A DNA stretch of 64,000 bases from Branchiostoma belcheri. Taxonomy: Eukaryota; Chordata; Leptocardii; Amphioxiformes; Branchiostomatidae. Under the pieces are notes generated by a model, which was not told the DNA's origin, made no database searches, and saw nothing but the letters and a program-made list of their open reading frames with translations. The stretch is from contig NW_017803865.1 in assembly GCF_001625305.1 (NCBI RefSeq), forward strand, positions 443,621 through 507,620. The letters run 5' to 3'. Positions within the stretch are counted from its first letter, which is position 1. Each line of letters begins with the position of its first letter. The translations under genes and the position numbers were made by a program. Positions 48,640 to 60,079 of this stretch are shown here, in pieces.

Positions 48640-50760
48640 GGTTCATTCATTCATTCAAAAAACACATGTACAATGTATTTTATTTCACACAACATGAACA
48701 GTCCACTAACTTAAGAAATGTAACAATTACCCGCTATCTACCCAAGGCATTGTCAGTAGGGAGAGCCACAATCTCTTGGTTGTTTGCAAGGCGACTTGAA
48801 TATGTTCCAATGATACTCAGAGGGATATTTCTGGTGGGGCCCTCACCAGCAATGTCAATCGGAATGTCATCGAAACACATTCAAGCACCTTACCAACAAC
48901 CAGGAAACAGTGATTATCCCTGCCAACAATAGTTCAGGTACACAGAAGGAACTGTTACATTTTTACAAGGTTAGACAATAACACGCTAAGTTACTCACGC
49001 AACTGGATAAAATCATAAATCAGAAAATCATAAATCAGAAAATCAAATCAGAAAATGATGGCGTTCTTCATGATGAGAGGTTGTCCGATGTCGTCACCTT
49101 CACCTATGAAAAGAAAAAAACACGAGAAAAGTCAATTCAAGTACATGTACAATGTATTTTATTTCACACAGCATGTATGTTTACACACAGCACGTGTACA
49201 GTCAGGCAGTCATTCGTCAGATAAACAGTACTGGTGGAGGCATGACAGGAAGTTAATGATTTGTGATGCAAAATTTTTTTTCAACTAAGAAAAGTAACAG
49301 TTACCCCTTCCCCAAAGCATTGTCAGCATGGCGGCAAGACATCATCAGCATGGCGGCCATCTTCATGATGAGAGGTTGTCCGATCTTCACCTATGAAAAC
49401 TAAAAAAGAGAATAGTCAATTCCGTACATGTACGATGTATCTTATTTCACACAACATGAACAGTCTGGTGGAGACATGACAGGAAGTTAATGATTTGTGA
49501 TGAAAAATTTCCGTCCACTAAATTAAGAAATGTAACAATTACCCGCTATCTACCCAAGGCATTGTCAGTAGGGAGAGCCACAATCTCTTGGTTGTTTGCA
49601 AGGCGACTTGAATATGTTCCAATGATACTCAGAGGGATATTTCTGGTGGGCGCCTCACCAGCAATGTCACTCGGAATGTCATCGAAACACATCCAAGCAC
49701 CTTACCAACAACCAGGAAACAGTGATTATCCCTGCCAACAATAGTTCAGGTACACAGAAGGAACTGTTACATTTTTTCAGATATAAAATCATAAATTATT
49801 AAATTACATCGATGAAGGTTAGACAATAATATGCTAAGTTACTCAAGCAACTGGATAAAATCATAAATCAGAAAATCAGAAATCAGAAAATCATAAATCA
49901 GATCCAGTTGCTTGAGTAACTGCTTTTTGACATGAAATTACAACTAGTCTGTCCCAGTCTGTTTCCACCAGATGTTTACATTTTACAAAAAAAATCACAA
50001 ATTAACTAAATGCAAAATCACAAATTAAAGACATGCACAAAATACTTAACCCGGCAGGTCGTCGGGCCGGAGGGCATCACTCGGCTGGTCGTCGGGCCGG
50101 AGGGCATCACTCGGCAGGTGGAGGGTGTCTGAAAACTAAAAAGAGAATAGTCAATTCCGTACATGTACAATGTATTTTATTTCATACAACATGAACAGTC
50201 TGGTAGAGGCATGACAGGAAGTTAATGATTTGTGATGAAAAATTTCCGTCCACTAAAATTAACAATTACCCGCTATCTACCCAAGGCATTGTCAGTAGGG
50301 AGAGCCACAATCTCTTGGTTGATTGCAAGGCGTTGAATATGTTGCAATGATACTCAGAGGGATATTTCTGGTGGGGCCCTCACCAGCAATGTCACTCGGA
50401 ATGTCATCGAAACACATTCAAGCACCTTACCAACAACCAGGAAACAGTGATTATCCCTGCCAACAGTAGTTCAGGTACACAGAAGGAACTGTTACATTTT
50501 TTCAGCTACAAAATCATAAATTATTAAATTACATCGCTGAAGGTTAGACAATAATATGCTAAGTTACTCAAGCAACTAGATAAAATCATAAACCAGACAA
50601 TCATAAATCAGACAATCATAAATCAGAAAATCATAAATCAGAAAATCATACATCAGATCCAGTTGCTTGAGTAACTGCTTTTTGACATGAAATTACAACT
50701 AGTCTGTCCCAGTCTGTTTCCACCAGATCATAAAATCAAAAAATCACAAATCACAAATTA
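48640..50760. repeat. Three tandem 0.73-0.81 kb repeat units
   Basis: A ~240-bp core (ATTACCCGCTATCTACCCAA to CCAACAATAGTTCAGGTACA) recurs at about 48720-48960, 49530-49770 and 50265-50490, with shared flanks (CATGTACAATGTATTTTATT, AGAAGGAACTGTTACATTTT). On the minus strand the first two cores carry a 48-codon ORF (48734-48880 and 49546-49692) reading DIPIDIAGEGPTRNIPLSII, then LPTDNALG before a GTAGAT that could be a splice donor. The third has a 2-base loss. Related shorter blocks with GQPLIMKNAI- and GQPLIMKMAA-like reading lie near 49055-49110 and 49330-49400. Whether these are real exons is open. Confidence 0.7.
49838..49921. repeat. 20-bp inverted repeat foldback in tandem unit 2
   Basis: AGTTACTCAAGCAACTGGAT at 49838-49857 and its exact reverse complement at 49902-49921 flank an AAATCATAAATCAG-repeat loop of 44 bases. 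A second foldback with one mismatch is at 50562-50581/50657-50676. A single arm also occurs near 13078. Likely the terminal repeats of a small MITE. Confidence 0.7.
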
Positions 50761-51220
50761 ACTAAATGCAAAATCACAAATTAAAGACATGCACAAAATA
50801 CATAACTCGGCAGATCGTCGTGCCGGAGGGCATCACTCGGCAGATCGTCGGGACCGAGGGCATCACTCGGCGGGTGGAGGGTGTCACCCGGGGAGAGTGC
50901 AAGCCGATGGTCGGACCGTGGCGTCGCTGGCCGCGGTGGTCGGCGGCCATGCAGACTGTGGCAGGAGGACGGCCTCTCCGGCGGGTGGTCGGGCCGGAGG
51001 GCCTCACCCGGCTGGTGGTCGGGCCGGGGAAAGTGCAAGCCTGGCCGCGGTGGTCAGCGGCCATGCAGGATGTGGCAGGTGGATGGCCTCTCCGGCTGGT
51101 GGTCTGCCGGAGGCCCCCGGCAGGTGGTGGGGCCGGGTGGAGGGCCCCTCCAGATGGTGGTAGTCCGGAGGTGGCCCTCTAGCCGATGGTCTCTGGCCGA
51201 AGTTCATATCGTCTGTGGGC
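50050..51220. repeat. GC-rich GGTCGTCGGGCCGGAGGGCA repeat block
   Basis: A ~29-bp unit (GTCGTCGGGCCGGAGGGCATCACTCGGC-like) appears twice at 50050-50135 and in variant form at 50808-50880, 50985-51035 and 51100-51150, strikingly GC-rich among AT-rich neighbours. On the minus strand units read PSDALRPDD/LPSDALRHDD, and one block opens after a good acceptor (TTTTCAG near 50133). A frame from 51222 reads TDDMNFGQRPSARGPPPDYH and onward for 70 codons. These may be exons of a low-complexity protein gene together with 52811-54516, but phases do not join convincingly. Confidence 0.5.
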
Positions 51221-51382
51221 ATAATGTAGAAAGAACACGAGACTGAGTGTCTGGGTTAAATGTACATTGTGTACCCATAACAGAGATGGGGACGGCAGAG
51301 ACTCTCTGCTACTTGTGGTCCACAGATCATAAAACGATACTTCCTAAAATTCTACATGTATATTATATATACCAAACTTACC

Positions 51383-51466
51383 GCTCTCCTTCGTTCTTCT
51401 GCAGCTTCCACTGCCAACCTATTACGTGCTGTAATAGCTGTCATCCTGCGGGGGGACGCAATTGCT
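51383..51466 (-). CDS. Possible exon between a TTTCTAG acceptor and GTAAGT donor
   Basis: Minus-strand acceptor CTTTCTAG at about 51467 and donor GCG/GTAAGT at 51377-51382. One frame is open throughout and reads IASPRRMTAITARNRLAVEA, then EERRRA, a plausible charged helix. The phase does not follow from the exon ending at 52811; in the phase that does, the exon stops after QLRPPAG. It could be the last exon of the Pro/Ala-rich gene or the first of another transcript. Confidence 0.3.
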
Positions 51467-51822
51467 AGAAAGGGATAAAAGGGGGTTGTTACAATCATGA
51501 TCGGAGGAATTTGTAACATATAAACATCCCTCAGATATATGGAGAGAGTTTAAATTGAACACAACATAAGTACATCGACGTAACAGGTCTTTAAAATCAT
51601 ACAGACAGACGAGGTGTGTACGAAAATGTACGTAGAAGACTATGGAAAGACCACGAAATGCACCAAATGCATTATAGACTATATTTGAATTATGTCACAG
51701 CAGCGCAGAAGAAGTCAAGCGTTAATAACCTGATTAAAAAATTGAATGTGAAAAAAATTACCTACTAAAGGGCAGCAGGACAAATTTGAAAAAAAATTAA
51801 ACTAGAGTTCGATGATCTCATA

Positions 51823-52754
51823 CCTCCATGACATGTGTATTGTTTTCATAAATCTTACGCATGGTGATGACCACCTGTAATTGGCTTACATTTATCACCG
51901 CTTATATTCAAATCATATGAGGCCATTTGCATATATTGCATCAATTGATCATACTCTCCACCAAATGACAGGGTTATCTTAATAAATAAGGCTATTCTAG
52001 CGTTTCCTCATAAATTATGCAAATGAGGTCCTGATTGACATAAATTATGTTTAGTGATGTTCACCTTCACTGAACTTCCAATTATGGCAAGTATTAAATT
52101 CCCAGCAGTTACCACCATAAAATTGTACCAATTTGCCATTTATTATGCAAATTAGGTCTTCCTTTACATAATCGATATCTGCCAATGATCTTGTCGTTCT
52201 CACTAACATATGTCTATAGAGTTTTATAGCCCTAATATGAAATACAGCTGATTTATAGAATTTCCTCATTAATTATGCAAATTAGATCCTGATTTGCATA
52301 ATTATCTTTTGATTATGTCAAGTATCACTTAAGCTACCTACATACCAAAAATCATGATGATCCATCAAACGGTTGTTCAGTTATCCTCTCTCGAAGATTT
52401 TCAAAGAAACCACCCTGCAGTTCCAGAACAAGTAGCTAGGGAGACCAAACTCACGTGACTTCTTCCCGAGGACAAGAGCTACCTTCCATCCAAATTTCAT
52501 GACCCTAGCATGTCCAGATCGCGAGATATCAAAACCGGAAGTTGCACTGCAGTACCAAGGGAAGCCACTAGGGGGCCCAAAATCTAATCATTTCCAGTTT
52601 TTGTCACACCCTACCAACACACCAAGTATGAAACCAATCCATCCAGGCGTTCTTGAGTTATCTTGTTGACCAACAGACGGACAGACGGACAGACGGACAG
52701 ACGGACAGATAAACGCAACTGAAAATATAACCTCCATGACACATTTCATGGAGG
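51823..52754. mobile_element. 932-bp TA-flanked terminal-inverted-repeat transposon (non-autonomous)
   Basis: Ends CCTCCATGACATGTGTA (51823-51839) and, reversed, CCTCCATGAAATGTGTC (52738-52754) match at 15 of 17 positions and are flanked by TA on both sides, as for Tc1/mariner-type insertion. The interior is AT-rich with repeated AATTATGCAAAT words, then a (ACAGACGG)n microsatellite at 52673-52707, and has no ORF. Related fragments lie near 55025-55065 (inverted) and 60860-61050. Confidence 0.7.
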
Positions 52755-52810
52755 TAATGAAAGACAAGACATACATAGTGCATGGTCTTCTTTATCATAT
52801 CAACACTTAC

Positions 52811-54516
52811 CACTTTCACTCCAAACAGAGCCGCTGTGGCCTGTCTCGATAGAAGGCCCGCAACCCTTTGCGGCCTCCACATACCAGGTGCAGGTGCACC
52901 CGGTGGTGCAAGTCTTCGAGGTGGTCGTCGAGCCGGTGGAGCGGGCGGCACAGGCACTGGTGCAGGCACTGGCGCGGGCAAGGGCGCAGCCGCGGGCACT
53001 GGCACGAGCACTGGCGCGGGCACTGGCACTGGCACTGGCGGACCTGCTGGTGGAGGCGGTGGCGCTGGTGCGGCCGGAGCTGCGGGCCGAGCCGGTGGTG
53101 GTGGCTGGACAGGCGCAAAGCCAAACCTGGGATCGCTATCTGTAAGAAAAACACAGGAAGGGGACACATTTAGGAGGGTCTGCATTAGGTAGAATCAAAG
53201 CGAATTACACTACACAAAATGCGCCAATTATGCTCTATGTTGAAATAGAGCTGTCCACCTACACTAGTTAAGTCTATTGAGGGAACTCCGAAGCCAGAGT
53301 GACTGATCTAGGTGAGAACATTTTCCTTTTGCGTTGGAACAAATGATTTACCGTTAAACAATGTAATTACCAATATAGTTGAACTTTCATGACAGCACAT
53401 TAAGATTTTTATCATTGCATTCAACTTGCATTCAATGTTACATTTGCGTGCTAACATGAAATCTGTTGATACTTAAATTAAAATCATTACTTATTAGCTA
53501 CATAGTTTCAATGTCACAAGCAATTACATGTAATACTGGACTGAACAAAGCAGTTACTACAAAAAATATAAACCACGAAACAAATTGGCTAGCTTACACA
53601 TGATGGCTTTATATCTGAATGTAACTTTTAGTTGTTAAATACAAACGTCCTATTGCTGCAGCAGCTGGTCAAATTTTCATACAGTGTCCTGACAGATAAA
53701 GATCATATTAAAGCAGTCGATCAACTTACGAAACCAGTTGGGTTTGCGTTTGCGGCGGCAGCTTCTTCGCCGATGGTCTGGCGGTGCTGTTGGTGATATA
53801 AAGAAAAGAAAGAGTTATTAAAGGGCACATTATTGTTATGTCAAATGCATGTAATAGTATTAGCATGAATTTTAAAGCTCATCTGTGTTGGTACAATTAT
53901 TCACATTGAAGTTTTAGAACTTTCGTTCAACACAATAGACATTGCTCAGCTCAAATTTTCGGCCGTATTATGATGATATAGCATCGACCATTCAGCGATA
54001 TAGCCTTCGCAAATGGCAACGACCGTTTCATATACAAGACGGAAACACAGCTGACAATGTGGTAGGTGCTACCAAAACCATAAATGATATCCCTGTATGT
54101 CCTAGGTACACATGTACAAACGCAAGAAAAGTACATGACATTTTACGGAAACTTCAGGGGCATAACAAAGTATACACGTAACACATTTCTCCGTACATAC
54201 AAATGTATTTCACTTGGTAAAATGACTGGGATTTTGTGACAAGAGGGACCGATCCATAACTAGCGCCATCTAGCGAACCTCTGAAACATTTTCATAAAGC
54301 ACGGGAAATTTGAAATAACGCCCCGAAGAGTACCGACCCAAACTGCGATAGCTATATAGATAGATTGGACATCAGGCCAGAAAACATTCCTAATCAATCG
54401 GCATGAGTAAGTCACGATTTCTGTTGATGGGATTCGTTCTATGGGCAAGATGAAACTGTGTAACGAACAATACTGGAAGTATAATTGGGCTCACCGGTGT
54501 TGTTGATTCTGGCCAT
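52811..54516 (-). CDS. Pro/Ala/Val-rich protein with basic N-terminus, TATA-driven, family unknown
   Basis: Exons 54495-54516, 53730-53786 and 52811-53139 join in phase (1, 1, 0) with good GT-AG sites. The first encodes MARINNT. The second encodes a very basic stretch (PPDHRRRSCRRKRKPNWF) that looks like a nuclear-localisation or RNA/heparin-binding patch. The third starts SDPRFGFAPVQPPPPARPAA, continues as ~60 residues of Pro-Ala-Val repeats (VPVPAP type), then RRPPRRLAPPGAPAPGMWRP and a mixed tail ending ALFGVKV. No signal peptide. If spliced to the exon at 51467 in phase it would end after seven more codons (about 142 aa). Strong TATA box upstream. The alternating PV/PA repeat is built from a 6-12 bp GC-rich DNA repeat. 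I do not recognise the family; the 3' structure is uncertain. Confidence 0.55.
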
Positions 54517-54633
54517 TCTCTTTAGACTGAGAGCAAGTCGATAGCGAGAGTCACAAGGACGTAAGCGTAATAGTCACAAGGACGTAAACTGAACCCTCAA
54601 CGAGAGTGAGCTTGGCCTGCTCGTCAGGCCTTA

Positions 54634-54642
54634 TATACCCAG
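54634..54642 (-). promoter_or_regulatory. TATA box of the Pro/Ala-rich gene
   Basis: Minus-strand GGGTATATAAGGCC, about 120 bases upstream of the ATG at 54516, leaving room for a ~90-base leader. Two copies of TTACGTCCTTGTGACT lie in the leader (about 54550-54590). Confidence 0.6.
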
Positions 54643-54699
54643 ACGCGCTGTCCCGACGTACGGCGAGACGCGGGTCTAGACATGACGTCTAGACGTGGG

Positions 54700-57600
54700 T
54701 CTAGACAGACAAGGTGTGGCTGCAGGCTTCCGTGTTCGGCCTGAGATGGAGAGAACTACCTCCATGCCGCTTCGATGACTTCTTTGGAGCAAGGGGGTTT
54801 CTTCTTGTTTGAGGGCAGTGGGCTTATATTTAGTCCCATGTCTATCGAACAACAATCTAAAGCAAGTATGGAGGCTTTTCATATCCACCATGTTGGATTA
54901 CAGTGCATGCCTGTTCAGTTTACCCGCCAACACCAGGTCGTCGAGATTCATATGATAATTATGATGACGTCAATGGCGCTCAAATGGTGGTTATACTTTA
55001 GGCAGCGCCTATGTGTGTTCTTCACCAGGATAACTCAAGAATGGCAGGATAGATTGGTCTCATATTACGCATATGCAATAAAAGCAGAGTTCCCTGGACT
55101 GTCATATGAAACTTTTATTGGTACATAAAATACAACACTACGAATTGGGGCTTCCTGTAAACATGGAGAAATATAGAAATCTCTCAACATTCTTTCCATT
55201 TTCCAAAACACTTTTTTTGTAAAAGCTAATGGCCTAAATACCTATCAAATCTGTTCCAGCTAGAAGAATTTTAGTTTGGTGACAAGTCCCCAAACTTTTC
55301 CCCAAAACACTTTCCATGTTTACATGAGAAAACTAGAAATAAGACAAATACATAGTAACTTACAAACTTAGTATCATCACAATGTGTTATAAAGATGTTA
55401 CATAGCTGCCAACATCCAGGTTTGTACATCTTAAAAGCAAACATTTCTCCAAGGGCAAACTTGCATTTTTCCCAACAATAGATCAAGTAAATGCCAGGCC
55501 CTGCTAATTTTGGATGGGTCCATCTTCAAATATTTTGGTTTAAAAAAATAATGATAAACTTTTTTGCACATGTGGCACAGGCTAAAATTGCCCTGACTTA
55601 CACCAAAGAAAGTAGGAGGTCAGACCCTACCAAGGTTAGAAATATTGTTGGCAGCAACATACAACAGTGCTTTAAGTCTCTATATATGTTATAGTGCAAA
55701 TCTGACATGTTGCTTTACACACCCACTATCAGATCAACACTTGTATACAAAAACATCTAACCAACAAGTTGTGTCCCCTATGTCCCAATCTAGGATTGTG
55801 TTCTACCCATGGCACAAACAGTTTGGCTGATATTGCTGTACCTACCTCACCTGACAACCATCATTTTATCCAAAATTTATCATGCACACAACAGACCACA
55901 GTTTGAGAAAACATCTGGGGTGACACGGACATTTGTACCTCACTGACATCAATTGGACAACTTTGTTTCATTTCTGCTAGCAGAAAAGCTAATTTCAATC
56001 TACTGATGTCATCTTGTGCTCTTTGAAATAATTTGTTAAATATGTAGATTATGGAGTTAGACTTGTTGACCACAAAAAAGACTCTTTTAAAATTACCATT
56101 ATTGTTTTGAAAACTTGGCAATCAGGTGAGAACAAGTCATTTTGATGGTTGTTTTTGGATGTGCATAACTGAAGTTACATCAAAGGCTTAGCTCATCTGC
56201 TTCAATAACCTTGCTCAAGCAACCTTAACACAAAGAATTGATGCCAGGTTATTCAGAGTCTAGTGCCATCTCTAACCACCGAATACTTACTTACCAAGCT
56301 AAGATGTGAGCTCAATACAAACTCTTGAAAATACACTGTATCAATACTGCAATACTACACAACTAACACGGACCAAGCCTATACATCAGATGAAAATTGA
56401 CATCATTGGTGTGACTTGGTTTCAATCAGACTGAGTAAAGTTTAAGCTATATACTGACAATGAGCTTAATTTTGTTGAGTGACATATCTAACAAAAAAAT
56501 GGTAATGCAATGTTCAGAGAACTGCATGTTTTTGTAGATTGAGGGAAAAAAGTCATATTATAATGTATGGCCTTTGTGGATAAGCAGCATGATGGAAACA
56601 AAAACACCACCACATAACTCAGATGTAGTATCATCATTATGAAGGTATTTAGTATAAGTCTCTCTAAGAAAAGACGTGGAAAGTATTCGCGCAGACACGC
56701 ATGCCTGTACTTACGGGCCACCGTACCTTTTCAGGGAAAATGGAGCTTATCTGGGCGGCCACTACTTCTGGCCAATTATATCCCCTTTTAGGCCGATTTC
56801 TACTATTTTTACTTCAGCCTGCAAAACGAGTCTGGTGGAGAGTACAAAAGATGAATGATTGAGGTAACTTGAACCACTATACATGGGGTTCGTCCCTGCC
56901 AGACTTACAATGCGGGCACAGTCTTGGACGTTGAAAAGGTACAAAAGGGAATGAAAATAGTTTAAAAGCTATTATTTTCCTTGTCTATTTTATCCTTCTT
57001 TTTCTTATTTTGGTACACCCCAATTAAAAACAGGCTGAAGAAAAAAAGGAAAATGTAGCTAAATAAGGAAAAGACCCTTACCGCGGCTCACCTACCCAAT
57101 TCATTGACCCTATTTTTTTGCCTAATTCTTCTACTTATTAGTATCCACAATCCCCCAGAAAGGTCTGATTGAAGCTTCCCTTGTATAGTCAGCTCTGTTG
57201 TTCGACCGTGTGATGTAGGATCATGAGAAATATGGTAGAATTGTAAACGATTTCCAGTGATACGTTATACGTGTACAGTTCATCAAGTAATAACTGAGAT
57301 ATGACTAATTCAATTTCCGAACTTTTCCTATTGAGTACAAATATCGTAAAATCGTACTGGCTTTCTAAAGAAGGCCATTGACCCATCTACCATTGACGTC
57401 AATGCAAAATACCTAATTCTCTACAGACAAAGCCGTATTTTGACTATGAGAAAAGTATTCATATTCATAAGTTCGTATTCGTAAGTGTCAGTGCGTGGCA
57501 TTTTGACTATGAGAAAAAGTATATTGGTATCAGATTCCAAGTATGTGGTTTACGTAGTACAAAATACAGTCGGCATAGATAGCAAATTTTATTTTCTTGA

Positions 57601-58650
57601 CAAACAGCATACCCAAATGTACCACTGTTTTATCGTTTTACGTACCAAAGACTTGTTTTATTTATCCGTCGATCTGAGGCTGATTCCGCTGGGTTTAATA
57701 ATACCGTCGGGACCCACTGAAGCTGGGCACTGAGCTATGACAAGACATCTAAGTCAACATTCATTGACATTTGTAGTATATTTGTTTCCCTTTAATTTCC
57801 CGTCGTGTTACATACAAGATGAATTTTGCAATGAAGAAACCTTACTGGTACTCGCTAGACTTTGGCTTGGATAGGAAACCCTTACTGCAACCTTTAACAT
57901 TTATAAATGCCGGACTTAACTGTCCATTTAAGAGCTTCCGATCGAGGTTCTGTGTCCAAATCCATTGAAAGTACGTGCATTAGTGTTCGGTCTAGCTACT
58001 CAGGAAACGATATTATTGACTTACTATACAGGAAATGTTATCGCCCACTTAAATTATTACTACATTACGAGTAGTACTTCAAAGTCAACAATAAACATGC
58101 CTAGTGCCGCGGTGAAACGAAAAGCAGAGAATATTCACTGTTCATAGCCAGCCCAAACAATAAATGAATGAATAGTTTACACCGTTAATCCGACGCATTC
58201 GTGTTTACACTCTGCATATAGTGCAATTACTACCCCCCCCCCCCCATGTGGATATCGGCTAGGAGAACACGCAGCAGTCGTCAAAGCCAAAGGAAGAAAA
58301 AGACATAGATTTGTGTATTTCGGTGGATAAGTCTTTTATTCTTGAAATCAAATAAATGTCCAGTACCATATACATCATTATATAAATAGTTGTTCTTTGA
58401 CATGAATAAGCTTACAAACGTTTGCCAGACGTCTGGCTTCTAATCTCCTACAAGACCAGCTGTAAGAGGGTGGACGTATGGCCAAACTGTGCATACACAA
58501 AGTGTTTGTCAATACATTAATACGGGGTAAACGCAGAATCCCGTAATGCAATCTTGGGAATACATGTACTATATGTAATGCAATCTTGGGAATACATGTA
58601 CTATATGTCCGCGGGCATGCAATGCTATGAATACGGATTTGTATCATTTG
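54700..58650. other. Repeat-rich intergenic stretch
   Basis: No supported gene. It contains an inverted fragment of the 51.8-kb transposon near 55025-55065, an inverted relative of the 48.1-kb repeat at 56674-56855 and a poly(C) run at 58233-58245. Longer open frames, such as 54775-55128, lack homology or splice support. Confidence 0.4.
56674..56855 (-). repeat. Inverted relative of the 48.1-kb minisatellite leader
   Basis: On the minus strand TACGGTGGCCCGTAAGTACA, GGCATGCGTGTCTGCGCGAA matches 48107-48150, and CAAAAGATG...CTCCACCAGACTC near 56830-56850 matches 48076-48100, with about 100 extra bases between the two blocks here. Only one minisatellite unit is present. A dispersed repeat in which the 48-kb copy has expanded the 21-bp unit. 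Confidence 0.7.
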
Positions 58651-58702
58651 CCACTTTTCCTTCCCAGAGAAACCAGTTGTACCATGTAAACGTCGAACCC
58701 GT

Positions 58703-59967
58703 TCACTTGTCTGCTGACGTGCAGCGGCCGATCAAACTGCCCGGTTCGGTGGCACAACGTAGTCCCTCCGCGCACTGACACCTCCAGAACCGCCTCTGCC
58801 CGTTGAATGGATATCTGGAAGGGAAGAACGGCGTCTATAGCAACCACTGGTAACTTTACGTCAGTCCTCAATATAGCAACGAGTACGGCAATCGCATGGA
58901 TATAAATGCATTGCTTTAAATGGAGTTGAAAATGCAGGGTTAATGGTTGAAGTAATGGACTTTTTATTTCATAACTCTTTTGTATTTTTAAGGTAGAATT
59001 TTTAACATATTCGTCTGATAGATATTTTATAGGCATATTTAGCACATTAGCACCAGGCAAAGATGCCTTGGTAACAATAAATCGGTCGGGTATAAGCTAC
59101 TTCTTTTCTATACATCCATACAACACAATGACGTCAAATATTCATTCCCTGAATAAATATCGTAACCCAACAATCCGAAAATTGACATTAAAAACTGTCC
59201 AGAAAAGGAGTACCTTCCATCTAGTAACTGTTTAAGGTAAGATAAGCTAGTGAATGTTGTGTAACTCACGGTAAGACGTTGGAGGCTGCGTGGCAGGGTT
59301 CGTCGGTCCTGCCGGCGGGTTTGCAGACGTGCAGGTCCGAGCCCGGGCTCCACAGCGCGCAGCAGGAACCCGCCTCCTCCCTCGCCGCGATGCACTGGGC
59401 GTCATTCTGGCAGGTCTGCAAATGGAGGAAATGTCATGGGATAATTTTCTCAGTCAAGAAACAAGTTTCATTTCCTATCTATTATCTGAAGAGCTCATAT
59501 ATGAATTCTGACTTCACTAGTGTTCTCATACACGGGTGCCTTTACTCATTATCCGAGCAAATTTATGACTCCGGCTTGATTTTGCGCTGTTGTGGCAAGT
59601 ATTTCAAGCGCTGCTATTTTTCTATGTACCCCCACCACACAGGAGACGTCTTAAATCAAATCGAAATTTTAAACTTACATCTAATTGAAGATTTTACATT
59701 TTTTTACTGAAACTGCGATCCATTTCTTACGCGATACACGACAATGCAAATATGAATACATTGGAATTGTTTTAAAGGAAACAAAAATATGTTGAAAACG
59801 AATAAGTTTGCAATATCAGCACCAAGGACAGAGCCCGCTGTTACACTTAAGGGCTTGTTTACTGATCAGCACCAAGGACAGCGGCCACTTACCCCTGTGA
59901 CCACAAGGCCGGCGGCGTGGTCTAGCGCTGCCGAAGCGAGGACCATCAGCAAGACCGGGCTCCACAT
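58703..59967 (-). CDS. Prokineticin-like secreted peptide
   Basis: Three exons, 59893-59967, 59270-59415 and 58703-58814, give 110 aa. Exon 1 is a signal peptide (MWSPVLLMVLASAALDHAAG) ending in LVVTG, the counterpart of the vertebrate AVITG start. Exon 2 begins TCQNDAQCIAAREEAGSCCA and ends with VCKPAGRTDEPCHAASN; exon 3 gives the RCQCAEGLRC...RCTSADK end. The mature part has ten cysteines in the prokineticin (colipase-like) spacing: C-x5-C-CC-C-C...CxC-C-C. Vertebrate prokineticins signal through the GPCRs PROKR1/2, with the AVITGA start contacting the receptor; here it is VVTGT, so activity is uncertain. A Dickkopf or other colipase-fold protein is the main alternative, but the N-terminus favours prokineticin. 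Confidence 0.85.
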
Positions 59968-60033
59968 GTCTATGATGTGTATATCAGCGTGAGCTCACGG
60001 CAAAAAGTAACCACACTGCAGACCACACTCCAT

Positions 60034-60040
60034 GTTTTAT
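60034..60040 (-). promoter_or_regulatory. TATA box of the prokineticin-like gene
   Basis: Minus-strand TGTATAAAACATGG, about 70 bases upstream of the ATG at 59967, leaving a leader of about 40 bases. Confidence 0.6.
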
Positions 60041-60079
60041 ACACCAAACCCGGAAGTCACAGTGGGGTCCGTAACGACG

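Noticed and set aside
52782-53192. Long Gly/Ala- and Arg/Trp/His-rich ORFs on the plus strand and a Gln/His/Cys frame on the minus strand
   Set aside because: Shadow frames of the GC-rich Pro/Ala-coding exon; only the minus-strand PV/PA frame joins in phase to upstream exons.
54775-55128. 117-codon plus-strand ORF
   Set aside because: Contains an inverted transposon fragment near 55025 and shows no homology or splice signals.
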